Below, piece by piece: positions 48,288 through 57,419 of a DNA stretch of 64,000 nucleotides. Position numbers and translations under genes: made by a program. Where the stretch lies: NCBI RefSeq assembly GCF_039545095.1, contig NZ_BAABRS010000001.1:744001-808000 (forward strand). The letters are read 5' to 3'. The notes under the pieces were generated by a model. That model saw nothing but the letters and a program-made list of their open reading frames with translations. It was not told the DNA's origin and did not search any database. The first letter of the stretch is position 1, and each line of letters opens with the position of its first letter. The stretch comes from Fodinibius salicampi (GTDB lineage: Bacteria > Bacteroidota > Rhodothermia > Balneolales > Balneolaceae).

Positions 48288-49280
48288 TCAAAATTCTCGA
48301 GATATTAACCGATTTAAAAAACTAATTAACTGATCTTTGTAAATAGATGACTCAAAGACACCTACAAGATTTAATGATTGTTGATAGTACTCTTTAATAG
48401 TAAGCCGGGTAGAATTAATTATATCCAGATTTTTATAAAGTTCCACCACTTGAGTCACATCGTTTTCGGAATTGTTTTTCTTCCTGAGGATATCCTGTAA
48501 GATTTTTGCCTGTTTATCATTACATCGTTGTAACGCAAGAAGGGACAGGTATGTTTTCTTACCCTCCATGATATCTCCGCCTCGTTGTTTCCCAAATTTT
48601 TCGGGATCGGCAATTACATCCAGCAAATCATCTTGTATCTGAAAGGCAATCCCCATCGTTTGTCCTATATCATAAAGTTGTTGCAAGATTTTCTCTTTTG
48701 CCCCTGCTACAGCCCCTCCAATAGCCAGTGAACCGCTAATGAGTGCAGCCGTTTTGCCCTCAATCATATGCAGATATTCATCAAGAGAAACTTTGATTCG
48801 ATCTTCAAAATCGAGATCGTAAGCTTGACCCTCGCATACACTTTCTGCACTGTCTAAAAATATATCAATAATTTGTGCATACTGTTCCTTAGAATAGTTT
48901 CTGTTGCGGCCATAATACTGTAACTGCTTAAAAGCCTTTGCATACATGGCATCCCCGGCAAGGATAGCCGTATTGGCATCCCATTTTTTATATACACTGT
49001 CTTCTCCACGCCGTGTTTCGGCCGCGTCCATTATATCGTCGTGTAGCAATGTGAAATTATGAAGGAGTTCAAGAGCAATAGCTGCTGATAAAGCCTCTTG
49101 GGGTTCTCCACCGGCAATACCACAGCCTGTAAGCGTTAAGAATGGCCGTACACGCTTTCCCGGCAGGTCAAGAGTATAACGAACCGGATCATATAAGAGC
49201 CCCGGCGTATCCGGCAGGTTTAAAGCCGAAAGCCCCTCTTCAATAAGCGTCGATAACTGTTTATGTTCAGTAGTATGCAC
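48288..49280 (-). CDS. Polyprenyl (farnesyl/geranylgeranyl) diphosphate synthase
   Basis: This 330-residue trans-prenyltransferase has the first Asp-rich motif in LLHDDIMDAAETRRGEDS (DDxxD with MDAAETRRG) and the second in FQIQDDLLDVIADPEKFGK. The GTG start at 49278-49280 gives the usual N-terminus. Chain length cannot be told from sequence alone. It is followed by bamD and preceded, after 54 bases, by type 2 IPP isomerase, so isoprenoid precursor supply is a shared theme. Confidence 0.9.
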   Translation of the reverse strand: MHTTEHKQLSTLIEEGLSALNLPDTPGLLYDPVRYTLDLPGKRVRPFLTLTGCGIAGGEPQEALSAAIALELLHNFTLLHDDIMDAAETRRGEDSVYKKWDANTAILAGDAMYAKAFKQLQYYGRNRNYSKEQYAQIIDIFLDSAESVCEGQAYDLDFEDRIKVSLDEYLHMIEGKTAALISGSLAIGGAVAGAKEKILQQLYDIGQTMGIAFQIQDDLLDVIADPEKFGKQRGGDIMEGKKTYLSLLALQRCNDKQAKILQDILRKKNNSENDVTQVVELYKNLDIINSTRLTIKEYYQQSLNLVGVFESSIYKDQLISFLNRLISREF

Positions 49281-49334
49281 AGAAGGAAATCTAATTTTCT
49301 AAAAGGCCAAATATAAGCATTTTAGTGGAAGATG

Positions 49335-50366
49335 TTACCGGTCTCTACGCTTTAATTTCACATGCTTGGGTTTTAAGTCATCCAGTCGTTCACAGCCTAA
49401 AAGCGTAAGTATTATTGTCAATTGACGTTTCCAGTTCTTATACAGCTTTTTTAGGCCAGATTGACCGTCGTCGACAATAGCCTTGATAACCGGCTGGGCG
49501 GCAGCCGAAAAATCACTGCCCAGACAAATAGACTTGGCTATATCATGACTGGATCTAATGCCTCCGGAAGCGATAAGTTGAAAATCGAAATCTTTTTTTA
49601 GATCCGCTGTTTGGAGTAATGCTTCGGCTGAAGGAATCCCCCAGTCATTAAACGTATCCTGAGGATCACGATTACTTTTCCTCCTGTTCTCAACTTTGGC
49701 CCAGCTGGTACCACCTGCCCCTGCGATATCAATTACTCTTACTCCTTCGTCCAGCAGCCGCCGCGCGACTTCTGCTGAAATACCTGCTCCGGTTTCTTTA
49801 ACAATTACAGGCAATTCACAATCCTCGACTAGTTGACCTATTCCACTTAAAATGCCTTTAAATGACCGGTCTCCTTCCGGTTGCATAAGTTCTTGAAGAG
49901 GATTCAAATGCACAATAACGGCATCTGCTTTAATAGAGGATATAAGTATCTCCACCTTTTCTTTTGCCAGCCCCCCTATTAACTGTGCGCCGCCAATATT
50001 TGATGCAATAAACGCATTAGGAGCCCGCTCGCGAACGATAGAAAAAGAGGAGATCGCTTCCGGATCTTCCAGCATAATACGCTGGCTTCCAACGCCAAAC
50101 GGAAGATTATATTCCTCGCAAAATTCTGCAATAACAGCGTTGACGGCTCCGGCATCCGTATACCCTCCCGTCATTGATGAAATAAAAAGAGGAAAATCAA
50201 AAGTCCGATTCAAAAACGTTGCTTCGGTGGTAACGTCTTCCATATTGACTTCCGGGAGAGCGTTATGTATAAACCGGTATTGTTCAAATCCTGTGGCCTG
50301 TTTATAGTCCACCTTTCCAGAGGTAGTAAGATCTACATGGTCTTTTTTTCGCTGTTTAATGGTCAT
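49335..50366 (-). CDS. fni: Type 2 isopentenyl-diphosphate isomerase (FMN)
   Basis: Fni interconverts IPP and DMAPP with FMN and NADPH. The 343 residues match: KDHVDLTTSGKVDYK at the start, PLFISSMTGGYTDAGA, LPFGVGSQRIMLE, VHLNPLQELMQPEGDR with the catalytic region, VKETGAGIS, IDIAGAGGTSWAKVE and ASGGIRSSHDIAKSI. It precedes the polyprenyl synthase gene. Confidence 0.94.
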   Translation of the reverse strand: MTIKQRKKDHVDLTTSGKVDYKQATGFEQYRFIHNALPEVNMEDVTTEATFLNRTFDFPLFISSMTGGYTDAGAVNAVIAEFCEEYNLPFGVGSQRIMLEDPEAISSFSIVRERAPNAFIASNIGGAQLIGGLAKEKVEILISSIKADAVIVHLNPLQELMQPEGDRSFKGILSGIGQLVEDCELPVIVKETGAGISAEVARRLLDEGVRVIDIAGAGGTSWAKVENRRKSNRDPQDTFNDWGIPSAEALLQTADLKKDFDFQLIASGGIRSSHDIAKSICLGSDFSAAAQPVIKAIVDDGQSGLKKLYKNWKRQLTIILTLLGCERLDDLKPKHVKLKRRDR

Positions 50367-50554
50367 TAGCAGACCGCGATAGTTTCATTGATTATTAAAT
50401 TCTTTTGATTAAGGTAGGTAAGTTAGCCGGAAAGCGAAAATATATCTAACTGATTATTAGTCATTAAAGCTAATTGATGATAGAAAAAATCCTTCTGCAT
50501 AAAAATTATCGGAAAACCATTTTGCCATAAAGCTTTCGGGATCTACAAATTCCT

Positions 50555-51322
50555 TTATTCTTGTTTCATCTTGGATGAAATGCCATTCACGTAGTTTTTA
50601 ACCATGTCAATTTCTTGAGATAAATTAGATCCTAAAAAACCAGTTATATCCTCATTGGATATATTTTTGTTATAGTATGCTAAATATTTTTTTGCCAGCG
50701 GCAGATAGGACCAATGCCATTTTTCCTCGTTGTATCCCGTACGACCATTTTGACTTTTGTCCGTATAAGGCTGATAAAAGCCAAAATCATTGGCGTGTTC
50801 TTGCAGCCATTCGTATTCTTTTTTTCCCTGTCCCTTTTCGAAATAACTGTTGTTTAAATTATTAAGATCGATATCAGTTCCCCAATGATGGCGGGAGGTC
50901 ATTGGCATGGAGCTGTATTCCAGTATTTCAAGTGCTTTATCCAAATCGGAATCTGCTGATGAATTATTCCATTTTTGTTCCCAAATGGCTTTTTGATTAC
51001 TAAAATTACGTGTCCCAGAAATAAGAGTAAATGTAACTCCATCAGCCTTGGCACTATCAACCATTGCTTTAAAAGCCTCATACGTTTTTTTGTGCAGGTA
51101 TATTTCTTTTTTGACGTATTGCGGATCTACCTGTACAAAATCATCATGCGTGGTGAAATCAAATTGTCCGGTCACAAAATCATCGGAAACTTCAACCTTT
51201 AGCGTATCCTTTGAAGCGCTTTGAAGCGCTTCCTTGGCTTGAGCTTCTTGATTATTGGAGGAAGAGTTATCTGTACTACAACTTAGCATCAAAATAGGGA
51301 GCAAAAAATAGATCATTCTCAT
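50555..51322 (-). CDS. M15-family D-Ala-D-Ala carboxypeptidase lipoprotein (VanY/DacY-like)
   Basis: This 255-residue lipoprotein (lipobox C15, LMLSC) has an M15 zinc peptidase domain: FTLISGTRNFSNQKAIWEQK, the zinc motif SRHHWGTDIDL (H and D) and EKWHWSYLPLA (second His and Trp). It would trim peptidoglycan stem peptides. The region between it and fni (188 bases) holds no gene that I can see. Confidence 0.9.
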   Translation of the reverse strand: MRMIYFLLPILMLSCSTDNSSSNNQEAQAKEALQSASKDTLKVEVSDDFVTGQFDFTTHDDFVQVDPQYVKKEIYLHKKTYEAFKAMVDSAKADGVTFTLISGTRNFSNQKAIWEQKWNNSSADSDLDKALEILEYSSMPMTSRHHWGTDIDLNNLNNSYFEKGQGKKEYEWLQEHANDFGFYQPYTDKSQNGRTGYNEEKWHWSYLPLAKKYLAYYNKNISNEDITGFLGSNLSQEIDMVKNYVNGISSKMKQE

Positions 51323-51380
51323 AAAAACTAAATACGTATATAAACTTAAACTGGGAATTAATATCTGGATGAATTAAAAA

Positions 51381-52094
51381 CTACAATTCTTCTACAAATT
51401 TTCCATAAATCCAGCCGGTAATGTCATCAGTGGTTCGAATTTTATACCACTTTTCTCCACTCATGGCTTCAATATCATTTTTACTGATAGTAGCCTCCGT
51501 TGCACCATATTCGGGAGTAGAGAAAGATGCATGAACGGAGTCATTACGATCGTCAAGAATACTGAGAGCTTTGCCTCCTGGCAAACGTATCTTGTTTCCA
51601 TTTTTAACAATAGTTATTTCACGTTTAAGGATCGCCTCTTTGCTATCACCCGTACTATATTGATCAAGGATTTGAACTTTTGTTCCCTTATTGGCAACTA
51701 CGCCAGCCGACGGTGATTCAGTGGTATGATCACTTCGGATGATAACATTTGAGCCGGTCACCCGACCTTCTGTAGCCATATTATCTTTTGAAATTTGTTC
51801 TAACTTATCCTGGGCTTCGGACCGGAATTCTCCTTCCGGAAATTCTTTCAGGTATTTTTCAAATATCCCGGCGGTTGAATCCTCTTTGATAGATTCCCAA
51901 TATCGGGTTTCGGCCCGTTTTTTTGCCTCTTCAATGTGCTCTCCCTTTGGATTGGCTTCTATATATTCCTGATATGCTTCGTAAGTATCCTCTTGTTGGG
52001 CATCTTCCCAAGTTGCAGAACTACAGCCTACCATGAGGCCCAGTCCCGCTAATGTCATCATAATTACAGAAATTCGAATAAATCTTACGTCCAT
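51381..52094 (-). CDS. Lipoprotein with repeat region and bacterial SH3 domain
   Basis: The 237 residues have a lipobox at C24 (LMVGC). Residues about 30-95 resemble a TPR/BamD-like repeat (AYQEYIEANPKGEHIEEAKKRAE; IFEKYLKEFPEGEFRSEAQDKL). The C-terminal half has two SH3b-like segments, VRVTGSNVIIRSDHTTES and a region ending in WYKIRTTDDITGWIYGKFVE. Peptidoglycan binding is likely. It is 58 bases from the M15 peptidase on the same strand, which fits murein work. Confidence 0.82.
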   Translation of the reverse strand: MDVRFIRISVIMMTLAGLGLMVGCSSATWEDAQQEDTYEAYQEYIEANPKGEHIEEAKKRAETRYWESIKEDSTAGIFEKYLKEFPEGEFRSEAQDKLEQISKDNMATEGRVTGSNVIIRSDHTTESPSAGVVANKGTKVQILDQYSTGDSKEAILKREITIVKNGNKIRLPGGKALSILDDRNDSVHASFSTPEYGATEATISKNDIEAMSGEKWYKIRTTDDITGWIYGKFVEEL

Positions 52095-52137
52095 GATATT
52101 ATTACCTTTTTAAGAAAGTAGGTATTAATTTTATCTC

Positions 52138-52168
52138 TACTATCATTTTAATTAAAAAAATGACAGTA
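52138..52168 (-). terminator. Hairpin between SDR and SH3 lipoprotein genes
   Basis: TACTATCATTTT (52138-52149) faces AAAATGACAGTA (52157-52168), pairing at all but one position. It lies 75 bases beyond the SDR stop (reading the minus strand) and could terminate that transcript. The loop is short and T-rich on the minus strand. Confidence 0.5.
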
Positions 52169-52242
52169 TTAAAAGATTTAATCCAAGTTTTTGCTTCAAT
52201 ATTTGTAACAAAGATTTATCGGCTCTATTGTTATTATGTCTA

Positions 52243-52998
52243 TTAAATCATATAACTACCGCCATTAATATGAAATGTAGAGCCAGTCATATGTGATACC
52301 TTGCCAGAGGCCAGGAAAACCACCAATTCTCCGACTTCTTTGGGGGAGGTAATTTCGTCAAAGGCCATCCCCTCTGTTAAATATTCTTCTCCGTATACAT
52401 CGATGGAATCCATGGCCATATCTGTTTTTATAAATCCGGGAGCAATGGAGTAAGCAGAAATATGATCCTTTCCGAAATCCCGGGCGATACTCTTGGTAAA
52501 GGCTACAAGTCCCCCTTTGGATGCGGCATAAGCTGCGTATTCTTGGGTATCTCCCCGGTAAGCGGCCCGGGAGGCGATGTTGATAAGAATTCCGCCCCCT
52601 TCTTTTCTCCAGCGCTCAAGGGCCCATTTAGATATCAATGCCGGAATGCGGAGATTTACCTGCATTGTCTGATCCCAGTTTTCCAGCCATTTACTTTCTT
52701 CGGCAGCCATATCCGCATCCTGAAAAATCCCGGCATTATTAACTAATACATTTGGGGCTTGGTCACGATTAAAAACCGGATGTAAGATTTCCTTAACTTC
52801 CTCAATATGGGCCAAATCAACATGGAAGCCCTCAAAACGGTCATTTTTTATAAATTGATCAGGGAATGCCGAGCTTCGTGCCGTACCAATAACCTCCCCT
52901 CCTTCGCTTAATATTGACTCAGTTATACTCTTGCCTATGCCTCTTGAGGCCCCGGTAACGAGTGCATATACAGATGATTTCTTCATACTACTATTCAT
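52243..52998 (-). CDS. Short-chain dehydrogenase/reductase
   Basis: This 251-residue SDR has the NAD(P) glycine motif VTGASRGIGKSI near residue 14, NNAG (LVNNAGIF), the catalytic S and YxxxK in NIASRAAYRGDTQEYAAYAASKGG, and a C-terminal SHMTGSTFHINGG typical of FabG-like members. Start is ATG 52998, which overlaps the cytochrome stop by 8 bases; ATG 52986 would avoid overlap. Substrate not readable. Confidence 0.9.
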   Translation of the reverse strand: MNSSMKKSSVYALVTGASRGIGKSITESILSEGGEVIGTARSSAFPDQFIKNDRFEGFHVDLAHIEEVKEILHPVFNRDQAPNVLVNNAGIFQDADMAAEESKWLENWDQTMQVNLRIPALISKWALERWRKEGGGILINIASRAAYRGDTQEYAAYAASKGGLVAFTKSIARDFGKDHISAYSIAPGFIKTDMAMDSIDVYGEEYLTEGMAFDEITSPKEVGELVVFLASGKVSHMTGSTFHINGGSYMI

Positions 52999-55246
52999 TT
53001 ATTTGTTGTTTCAAATAGTTCAATAATTCTGTGCTTCGTTGACTTTGAGGCTGCAGATCAGCTAACTTTTGTGCATGTGAAAGTGCTTTCTGAAATTGTT
53101 CCTGCTGTATATAAAGAGTACACAACCCATAGCGATAGTCGGGATGATCAGGATCTATTTCAATGGCTTCAAGATATTTTTGTTCTGCCTGCTCAGGACG
53201 TTCAAGCTGTTGCAGGCTGATTGCCCAATTATAGTGTAACCGCGCATGCCCTGGCATCAAACGGGCAGCCTCTTCAAAATAGGAGGAGGCCTTTTCTAAA
53301 CGCTGTTCCTCAGCCACCAAGAGTCCCAGCGAGTAGTAAGCAGGGCCATACTCTGAATCTATTTCAATGACGGTCTTTAGAAGCTGTTCAGCTTCATCAT
53401 TATTGCCCTGCTGATTATAAAGATAGGCTAAATTGATTCGTGCCGGATTAAAAAGCGAATCTTTTTTCAATGCATCGCGATAGGCCATTATTGCCTGTTC
53501 TGGCTTTCCCCTCTTTTCAAAAAACTGCCCTTTGTTCATTAATCCCTGTGGAAAATATTGGGTTACCTGTAAATACTGCCTATATTCTTGGAGCGCATTT
53601 TTAAAGTGATCTTTAAGTGGAAATGAAATATCGGATATAGAAAATTCTGTAAGACCTCCCGCAGCAGCTACTCTTACTGACCGTACCGAATCGTCCAACG
53701 CTTCCTGTAATGGATTGATTTTTACCTCTTCCGGGAGATTACCTAATACACGGGTGGCACTCGTTCTGACAAGTGGATTCTCATCATTAAGCATTTCGGT
53801 GAGCAATCCAACATGTCGGCCTGCTCCCCATTCTCCCAGATACCAGATAGCGGTAGCCCGGGCAATGTCAGGCTGGGAAGTATCAGCAATGAGTGCTTCT
53901 AAATCTGTAGCAACCTCTCTTCCCTCCTCATTTGCTTTAAGTAAAACTTCAGAAAAATGATTGGGCCGATCGGGGCCATACCATTGCTCAATAGCATTGG
54001 CTGCCCATTCCGGCGACTGCTCAGTGTGACAATTATTGCAGGCATTGGGCGTATCAAATTCGGCACTTAAATCCGGACGTGGAACTCGGAAGCTGTGATC
54101 ACGGCGAAAATCCACTTCCATATAATAACGTCCCATCATATGACAATCGATACAGCGTGATCCTTCAGTTCCTATACTATGCCTTAGATGTTCATATGTA
54201 TCATACTGAGACTCATGACATTGCATGCATAGGGTATTGTCAGTTACATTTGCCTTCAACTCAAGGCTGTGAGGATCATGACAGTCCGAGCATTCTATTC
54301 CCTTTCCAAACATTTTGCTTTGAAGGAAAGAACCGTAGACATAAACCTCATCCTTTATTTGTCCGTCTGGAAAATAAGCTTCTGGATGCGGCAAGGTAAC
54401 ACTATAATGATCTAAAAAATCACCCTTATGTTTATAAGTGCCGGTCACCTCTTCGCGGAGAGCATGGCACTGGGCACACTGATTGATTTGATCCATTTGT
54501 CCACTCTTGGAGGTCAGCTGAAGGTCCTCCCGAATTCGTTCGATCGTCGCATCCGCTGCTTCATCGGATTTCATAAAAGTTACATGATCTTTGGCGGGGC
54601 CATGACACGCCTCACAGCTTACATTCATACTGCTCCAGTTGGTATGAAAAGAATCAGCTTCTGCAATATAATTTTGTCGCAAGTTCGTCGAATGGCAGTC
54701 GGCACACATGGTGTTCCAGTTCATTGCTCCTCCCGACCAATGAAGCCAGTCGCCATGACTAATATCCTGATCCGGATTCAGCGCAAACCATTCTTTTTTT
54801 TCAGTATCCCAGGCGATGTTAAGTGCTTGTAATTTACCTTTGTCAAAATCAATCAGGTATTGCTGTAGGGGCTCCCACCCAAAGGTATGTGAAATTTGGT
54901 ACCGGACAGACTCATCATTCGAACCTGGTGCTTCTACCATATAAAGAGAGTCTCTACGGAAAAACCGGTATGTTTTCTGATTATGCGTAAATGTTACATC
55001 CTTAAAGTTACCTCTTACAGTCGTTTCATTCGCTTCATTCATCGCATAATCGTGATGAGAGCCTTTCCAGCCCTTAAATTCATCAAGATGACATGACTGG
55101 CAGGCCTCATCTCCTACAAAGGATGCATGAGGAGAAGTTTCTCCTGCGGTATCCTTTGCTTTTTCCTTTGACTGATTACAGCTGTAAAAAATCCCGACTC
55201 CGGCGGTAAAGAACACAATAAAGAGCAGTAGTGTTATTCGGGACAT
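52991..55246 (-). CDS. Octaheme cytochrome c lipoprotein with HEAT and TPR repeats
   Basis: This 751-residue lipoprotein (lipobox C23, FYSC) has eight CXXCH heme sites: CQSCH (C49), CADCH, CEACH, CAQCH, CSDCH, CMQCH, CIDCH and CNNCH, all in the first 420 residues. A HEAT-like region (about 430-545, DENPLVRTSATRVLGN) and three or more TPRs (about 560-745, ARINLAYLYNQQGNNDEAEQLL) follow. Multiheme proteins of this build are annotated in several environmental lineages, but the electron donor and acceptor are unknown. It is followed by an SDR gene that overlaps it. Confidence 0.92.
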   Translation of the reverse strand: MSRITLLLFIVFFTAGVGIFYSCNQSKEKAKDTAGETSPHASFVGDEACQSCHLDEFKGWKGSHHDYAMNEANETTVRGNFKDVTFTHNQKTYRFFRRDSLYMVEAPGSNDESVRYQISHTFGWEPLQQYLIDFDKGKLQALNIAWDTEKKEWFALNPDQDISHGDWLHWSGGAMNWNTMCADCHSTNLRQNYIAEADSFHTNWSSMNVSCEACHGPAKDHVTFMKSDEAADATIERIREDLQLTSKSGQMDQINQCAQCHALREEVTGTYKHKGDFLDHYSVTLPHPEAYFPDGQIKDEVYVYGSFLQSKMFGKGIECSDCHDPHSLELKANVTDNTLCMQCHESQYDTYEHLRHSIGTEGSRCIDCHMMGRYYMEVDFRRDHSFRVPRPDLSAEFDTPNACNNCHTEQSPEWAANAIEQWYGPDRPNHFSEVLLKANEEGREVATDLEALIADTSQPDIARATAIWYLGEWGAGRHVGLLTEMLNDENPLVRTSATRVLGNLPEEVKINPLQEALDDSVRSVRVAAAGGLTEFSISDISFPLKDHFKNALQEYRQYLQVTQYFPQGLMNKGQFFEKRGKPEQAIMAYRDALKKDSLFNPARINLAYLYNQQGNNDEAEQLLKTVIEIDSEYGPAYYSLGLLVAEEQRLEKASSYFEEAARLMPGHARLHYNWAISLQQLERPEQAEQKYLEAIEIDPDHPDYRYGLCTLYIQQEQFQKALSHAQKLADLQPQSQRSTELLNYLKQQINE

Positions 55247-55311
55247 CCTTCCTGAACTTATGGTCGATTAAATTAGAACTTAATGTTGATGAGGAGAAGC
55301 TATTGAATACT

Positions 55312-55941
55312 TCAGTTGCCTTCAAGAAGCTTGACTACTTCTTTGTGATTATTATTTATGGCAAATTCAATTGCCGTTTCTCCGTCTTTATCCTTCAGTG
55401 ATACATCTGCTCCGTAATCCAATAGTATTTCCACCACCTCAACATTTCCTTCTGCCGCGGCAAACATCAGTGAAGACCATCCTTCCTCATTGTCAACAGC
55501 ATTGGGATCAGCTTTTTCTTCAAGTAGAAGTTCCACTGTTTCCGGATATGGCCCGCTGGCTGCAAAGATTAGAGGTGTTCTTCCCTGACTATCCCGGTTT
55601 TTTATATCAGCTCCCTCATCAAGTAGTTTCTCTACAACTGTGCTATGGCCATTAAAAGCGGCTAACATCAGGGCTGTTCGTCCCATACCGTCCGCTTCAT
55701 CTAGTGGAGTATTCTGCTTGATTCCCATTTTTACTAATTCCTCTTCCCCATTAAAGGCCGCCTGTCGTAGTAATTCAGGACTAACTTCCTGTTCAATACT
55801 CATTCCTCTGGATGCTGAAGCTCGGTCGGCAGAATTTTCTGAAGGAGGTTCTTGATCTGAACTACTGCACCCTATTGTAAAACTAACAACAAAAAAAGCC
55901 CCCAATATAACTAAGTTCATAGAATTTGATATATACATCAT
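55312..55941 (-). CDS. Ankyrin-repeat lipoprotein
   Basis: The 209 residues carry a lipobox (C25, FTIGC) and about five ankyrin repeats (from about 60: DGMGRTALMLAAFNGHSTVVEKLLDEGAD, then NRDSQGRTPLIFAA..., and DNEEGWSSLMFAAAEGN...). Ankyrin lipoproteins often bind a partner protein in the periplasm. It sits 66 bases upstream of the octaheme gene on the same strand. An ATG 21 bases downstream would also keep the lipobox. Confidence 0.88.
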   Translation of the reverse strand: MMYISNSMNLVILGAFFVVSFTIGCSSSDQEPPSENSADRASASRGMSIEQEVSPELLRQAAFNGEEELVKMGIKQNTPLDEADGMGRTALMLAAFNGHSTVVEKLLDEGADIKNRDSQGRTPLIFAASGPYPETVELLLEEKADPNAVDNEEGWSSLMFAAAEGNVEVVEILLDYGADVSLKDKDGETAIEFAINNNHKEVVKLLEGN

Positions 55942-56122
55942 GAGAGTAGTTCGTAATAAGAATTTTTAAAGGCTAATTAACTTCCCTAATATTTAGTTAA
56001 TATACAGGAGAATTTATTGCAGTATAATAAAGCTCAGGGAAACTCTCTATAACTTGTTGTTTCTTTCCCCTTTAATAATATTCTGGTGTAGTCAGAGAAC
56101 TTGATTAAATAGCAGGTCAATA

Positions 56123-57331
56123 ATGAAAAAAACTTCTTTTCTTGGTATTCTTCCTTTCTTATTTCTTATATATGGATGCCAATCAGATTCTCCCTCTGCG
56201 ACTTCTTTTGAAAACCCTGCGGATTTAAACAGTAAGTTCCCTTATCTCTATGCCACAAATAATAGCCTCTACATGAGCTGGATTTCTTCGAATGGCGATG
56301 GTTCCCACTCCTTGAATTATGCTAGATATGACGGTGGAGCATGGGATACACCACAAACTATTGCGCGAGATAGTAGTTGGTTTGTCAACTGGGCCGATTT
56401 TCCGTCGATCATAGCCGACCAAAATGGTTTATTGGCTATACATATGCTAAATAAAAAGCCAGGTGGTCCCTATGCCTACGATGTTAATATATATCCTTTT
56501 CAAAACGGAAAAAGTAGGTCACCGTTGGTCCCCCACACCGATAGCACTGCTACTGAGCATGGATTTGTGTCCATGGTTCCCTGGGATGATGATACCATTC
56601 TTGCCGTATGGCTTGACGGACGTCAATCAGCCAATCGGACCGAGGAACAATATTTTGATCTAGACTATGCCATGACCCTTCGTGCGGCATTCATTTCTAC
56701 ATCCGGGGAGATAAAAGATTCTTTTTTAATTGATGATGCAGTATGTGATTGTTGCCCCACTTCCCTGGTAAAAACCCCGGAAGGGGCACTTGTTGCATAT
56801 AGGGATCGAACCGAGAAAGAGATCCGGGATATCAGTATTAGCCGTTTTGACGGTACTAGCTGGTCAGATCCTCGAACTATTCATAAAGATAACTGGAATA
56901 TAAGGGCATGTCCGGTCAATGGCCCGGCCCTGGCCGCACAGGATTCTTTGGTTGTTTTGGGTTGGTATACCGGGGCTGATGATAATCCCCGGGTGCAGGC
57001 TGTTCTTTCTCAAGATGGTGGGAATAATTTTCAAGATTCCCGAGTTATCAGTGATCAAAAAGCTATAGGTAGGGTTGACGCTACCATACAAAATGGTCAC
57101 ATTTATCTTTCTTTTCTTGAAAACTCAAGCGATAAGGCTGTTTTGCAAATTGCTTCACTGGATCAGAATAGCATACAATCATCAACTGTAGATACCCTGA
57201 GCAAATCCCGAAAAACCGGATTTCCTCAATTAGAAGCAATTGAAGATAAACTTATTCTGGCCTGGACAGCGGTTTCGGATACCTCAACCAGCATCAAGAC
57301 CGTTCAGGTAAACGCCTCCCACTTTAATTAG
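56123..57331 (+). CDS. Sialidase-fold beta-propeller lipoprotein with a CDCC cluster
   Basis: This 402-residue lipoprotein (lipobox C19, IYGC) looks like a six-bladed sialidase-type propeller. It has blade-like strands (SMVPWDDDTILAVWLDGRQ; FPQLEAIEDKLILAWTA) but no clear Asp-box set. In the middle is DDAVCDCCPTSLVKTPEG, three closely packed cysteines (C-x-C-C) of possible metal-binding or disulfide use. A later lone CPVNGPAL contains one more cysteine. True sialidase activity is doubtful. It is divergent from the ankyrin gene. Confidence 0.7.
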   Translation: MKKTSFLGILPFLFLIYGCQSDSPSATSFENPADLNSKFPYLYATNNSLYMSWISSNGDGSHSLNYARYDGGAWDTPQTIARDSSWFVNWADFPSIIADQNGLLAIHMLNKKPGGPYAYDVNIYPFQNGKSRSPLVPHTDSTATEHGFVSMVPWDDDTILAVWLDGRQSANRTEEQYFDLDYAMTLRAAFISTSGEIKDSFLIDDAVCDCCPTSLVKTPEGALVAYRDRTEKEIRDISISRFDGTSWSDPRTIHKDNWNIRACPVNGPALAAQDSLVVLGWYTGADDNPRVQAVLSQDGGNNFQDSRVISDQKAIGRVDATIQNGHIYLSFLENSSDKAVLQIASLDQNSIQSSTVDTLSKSRKTGFPQLEAIEDKLILAWTAVSDTSTSIKTVQVNASHFN

Positions 57332-57419
57332 TAAAAGCTGAATTACAAAATTAAAACAAAGATTATTTTGCAACTCATTGTTTGCTATTTATTTAATTCA
57401 GTCCTCCCGGCCAAATAAT

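Noticed and set aside
56123-57331. Genuine exo-alpha-sialidase
   Set aside because: Clear Asp boxes and an Arg triad could not be identified, so only the fold is claimed.
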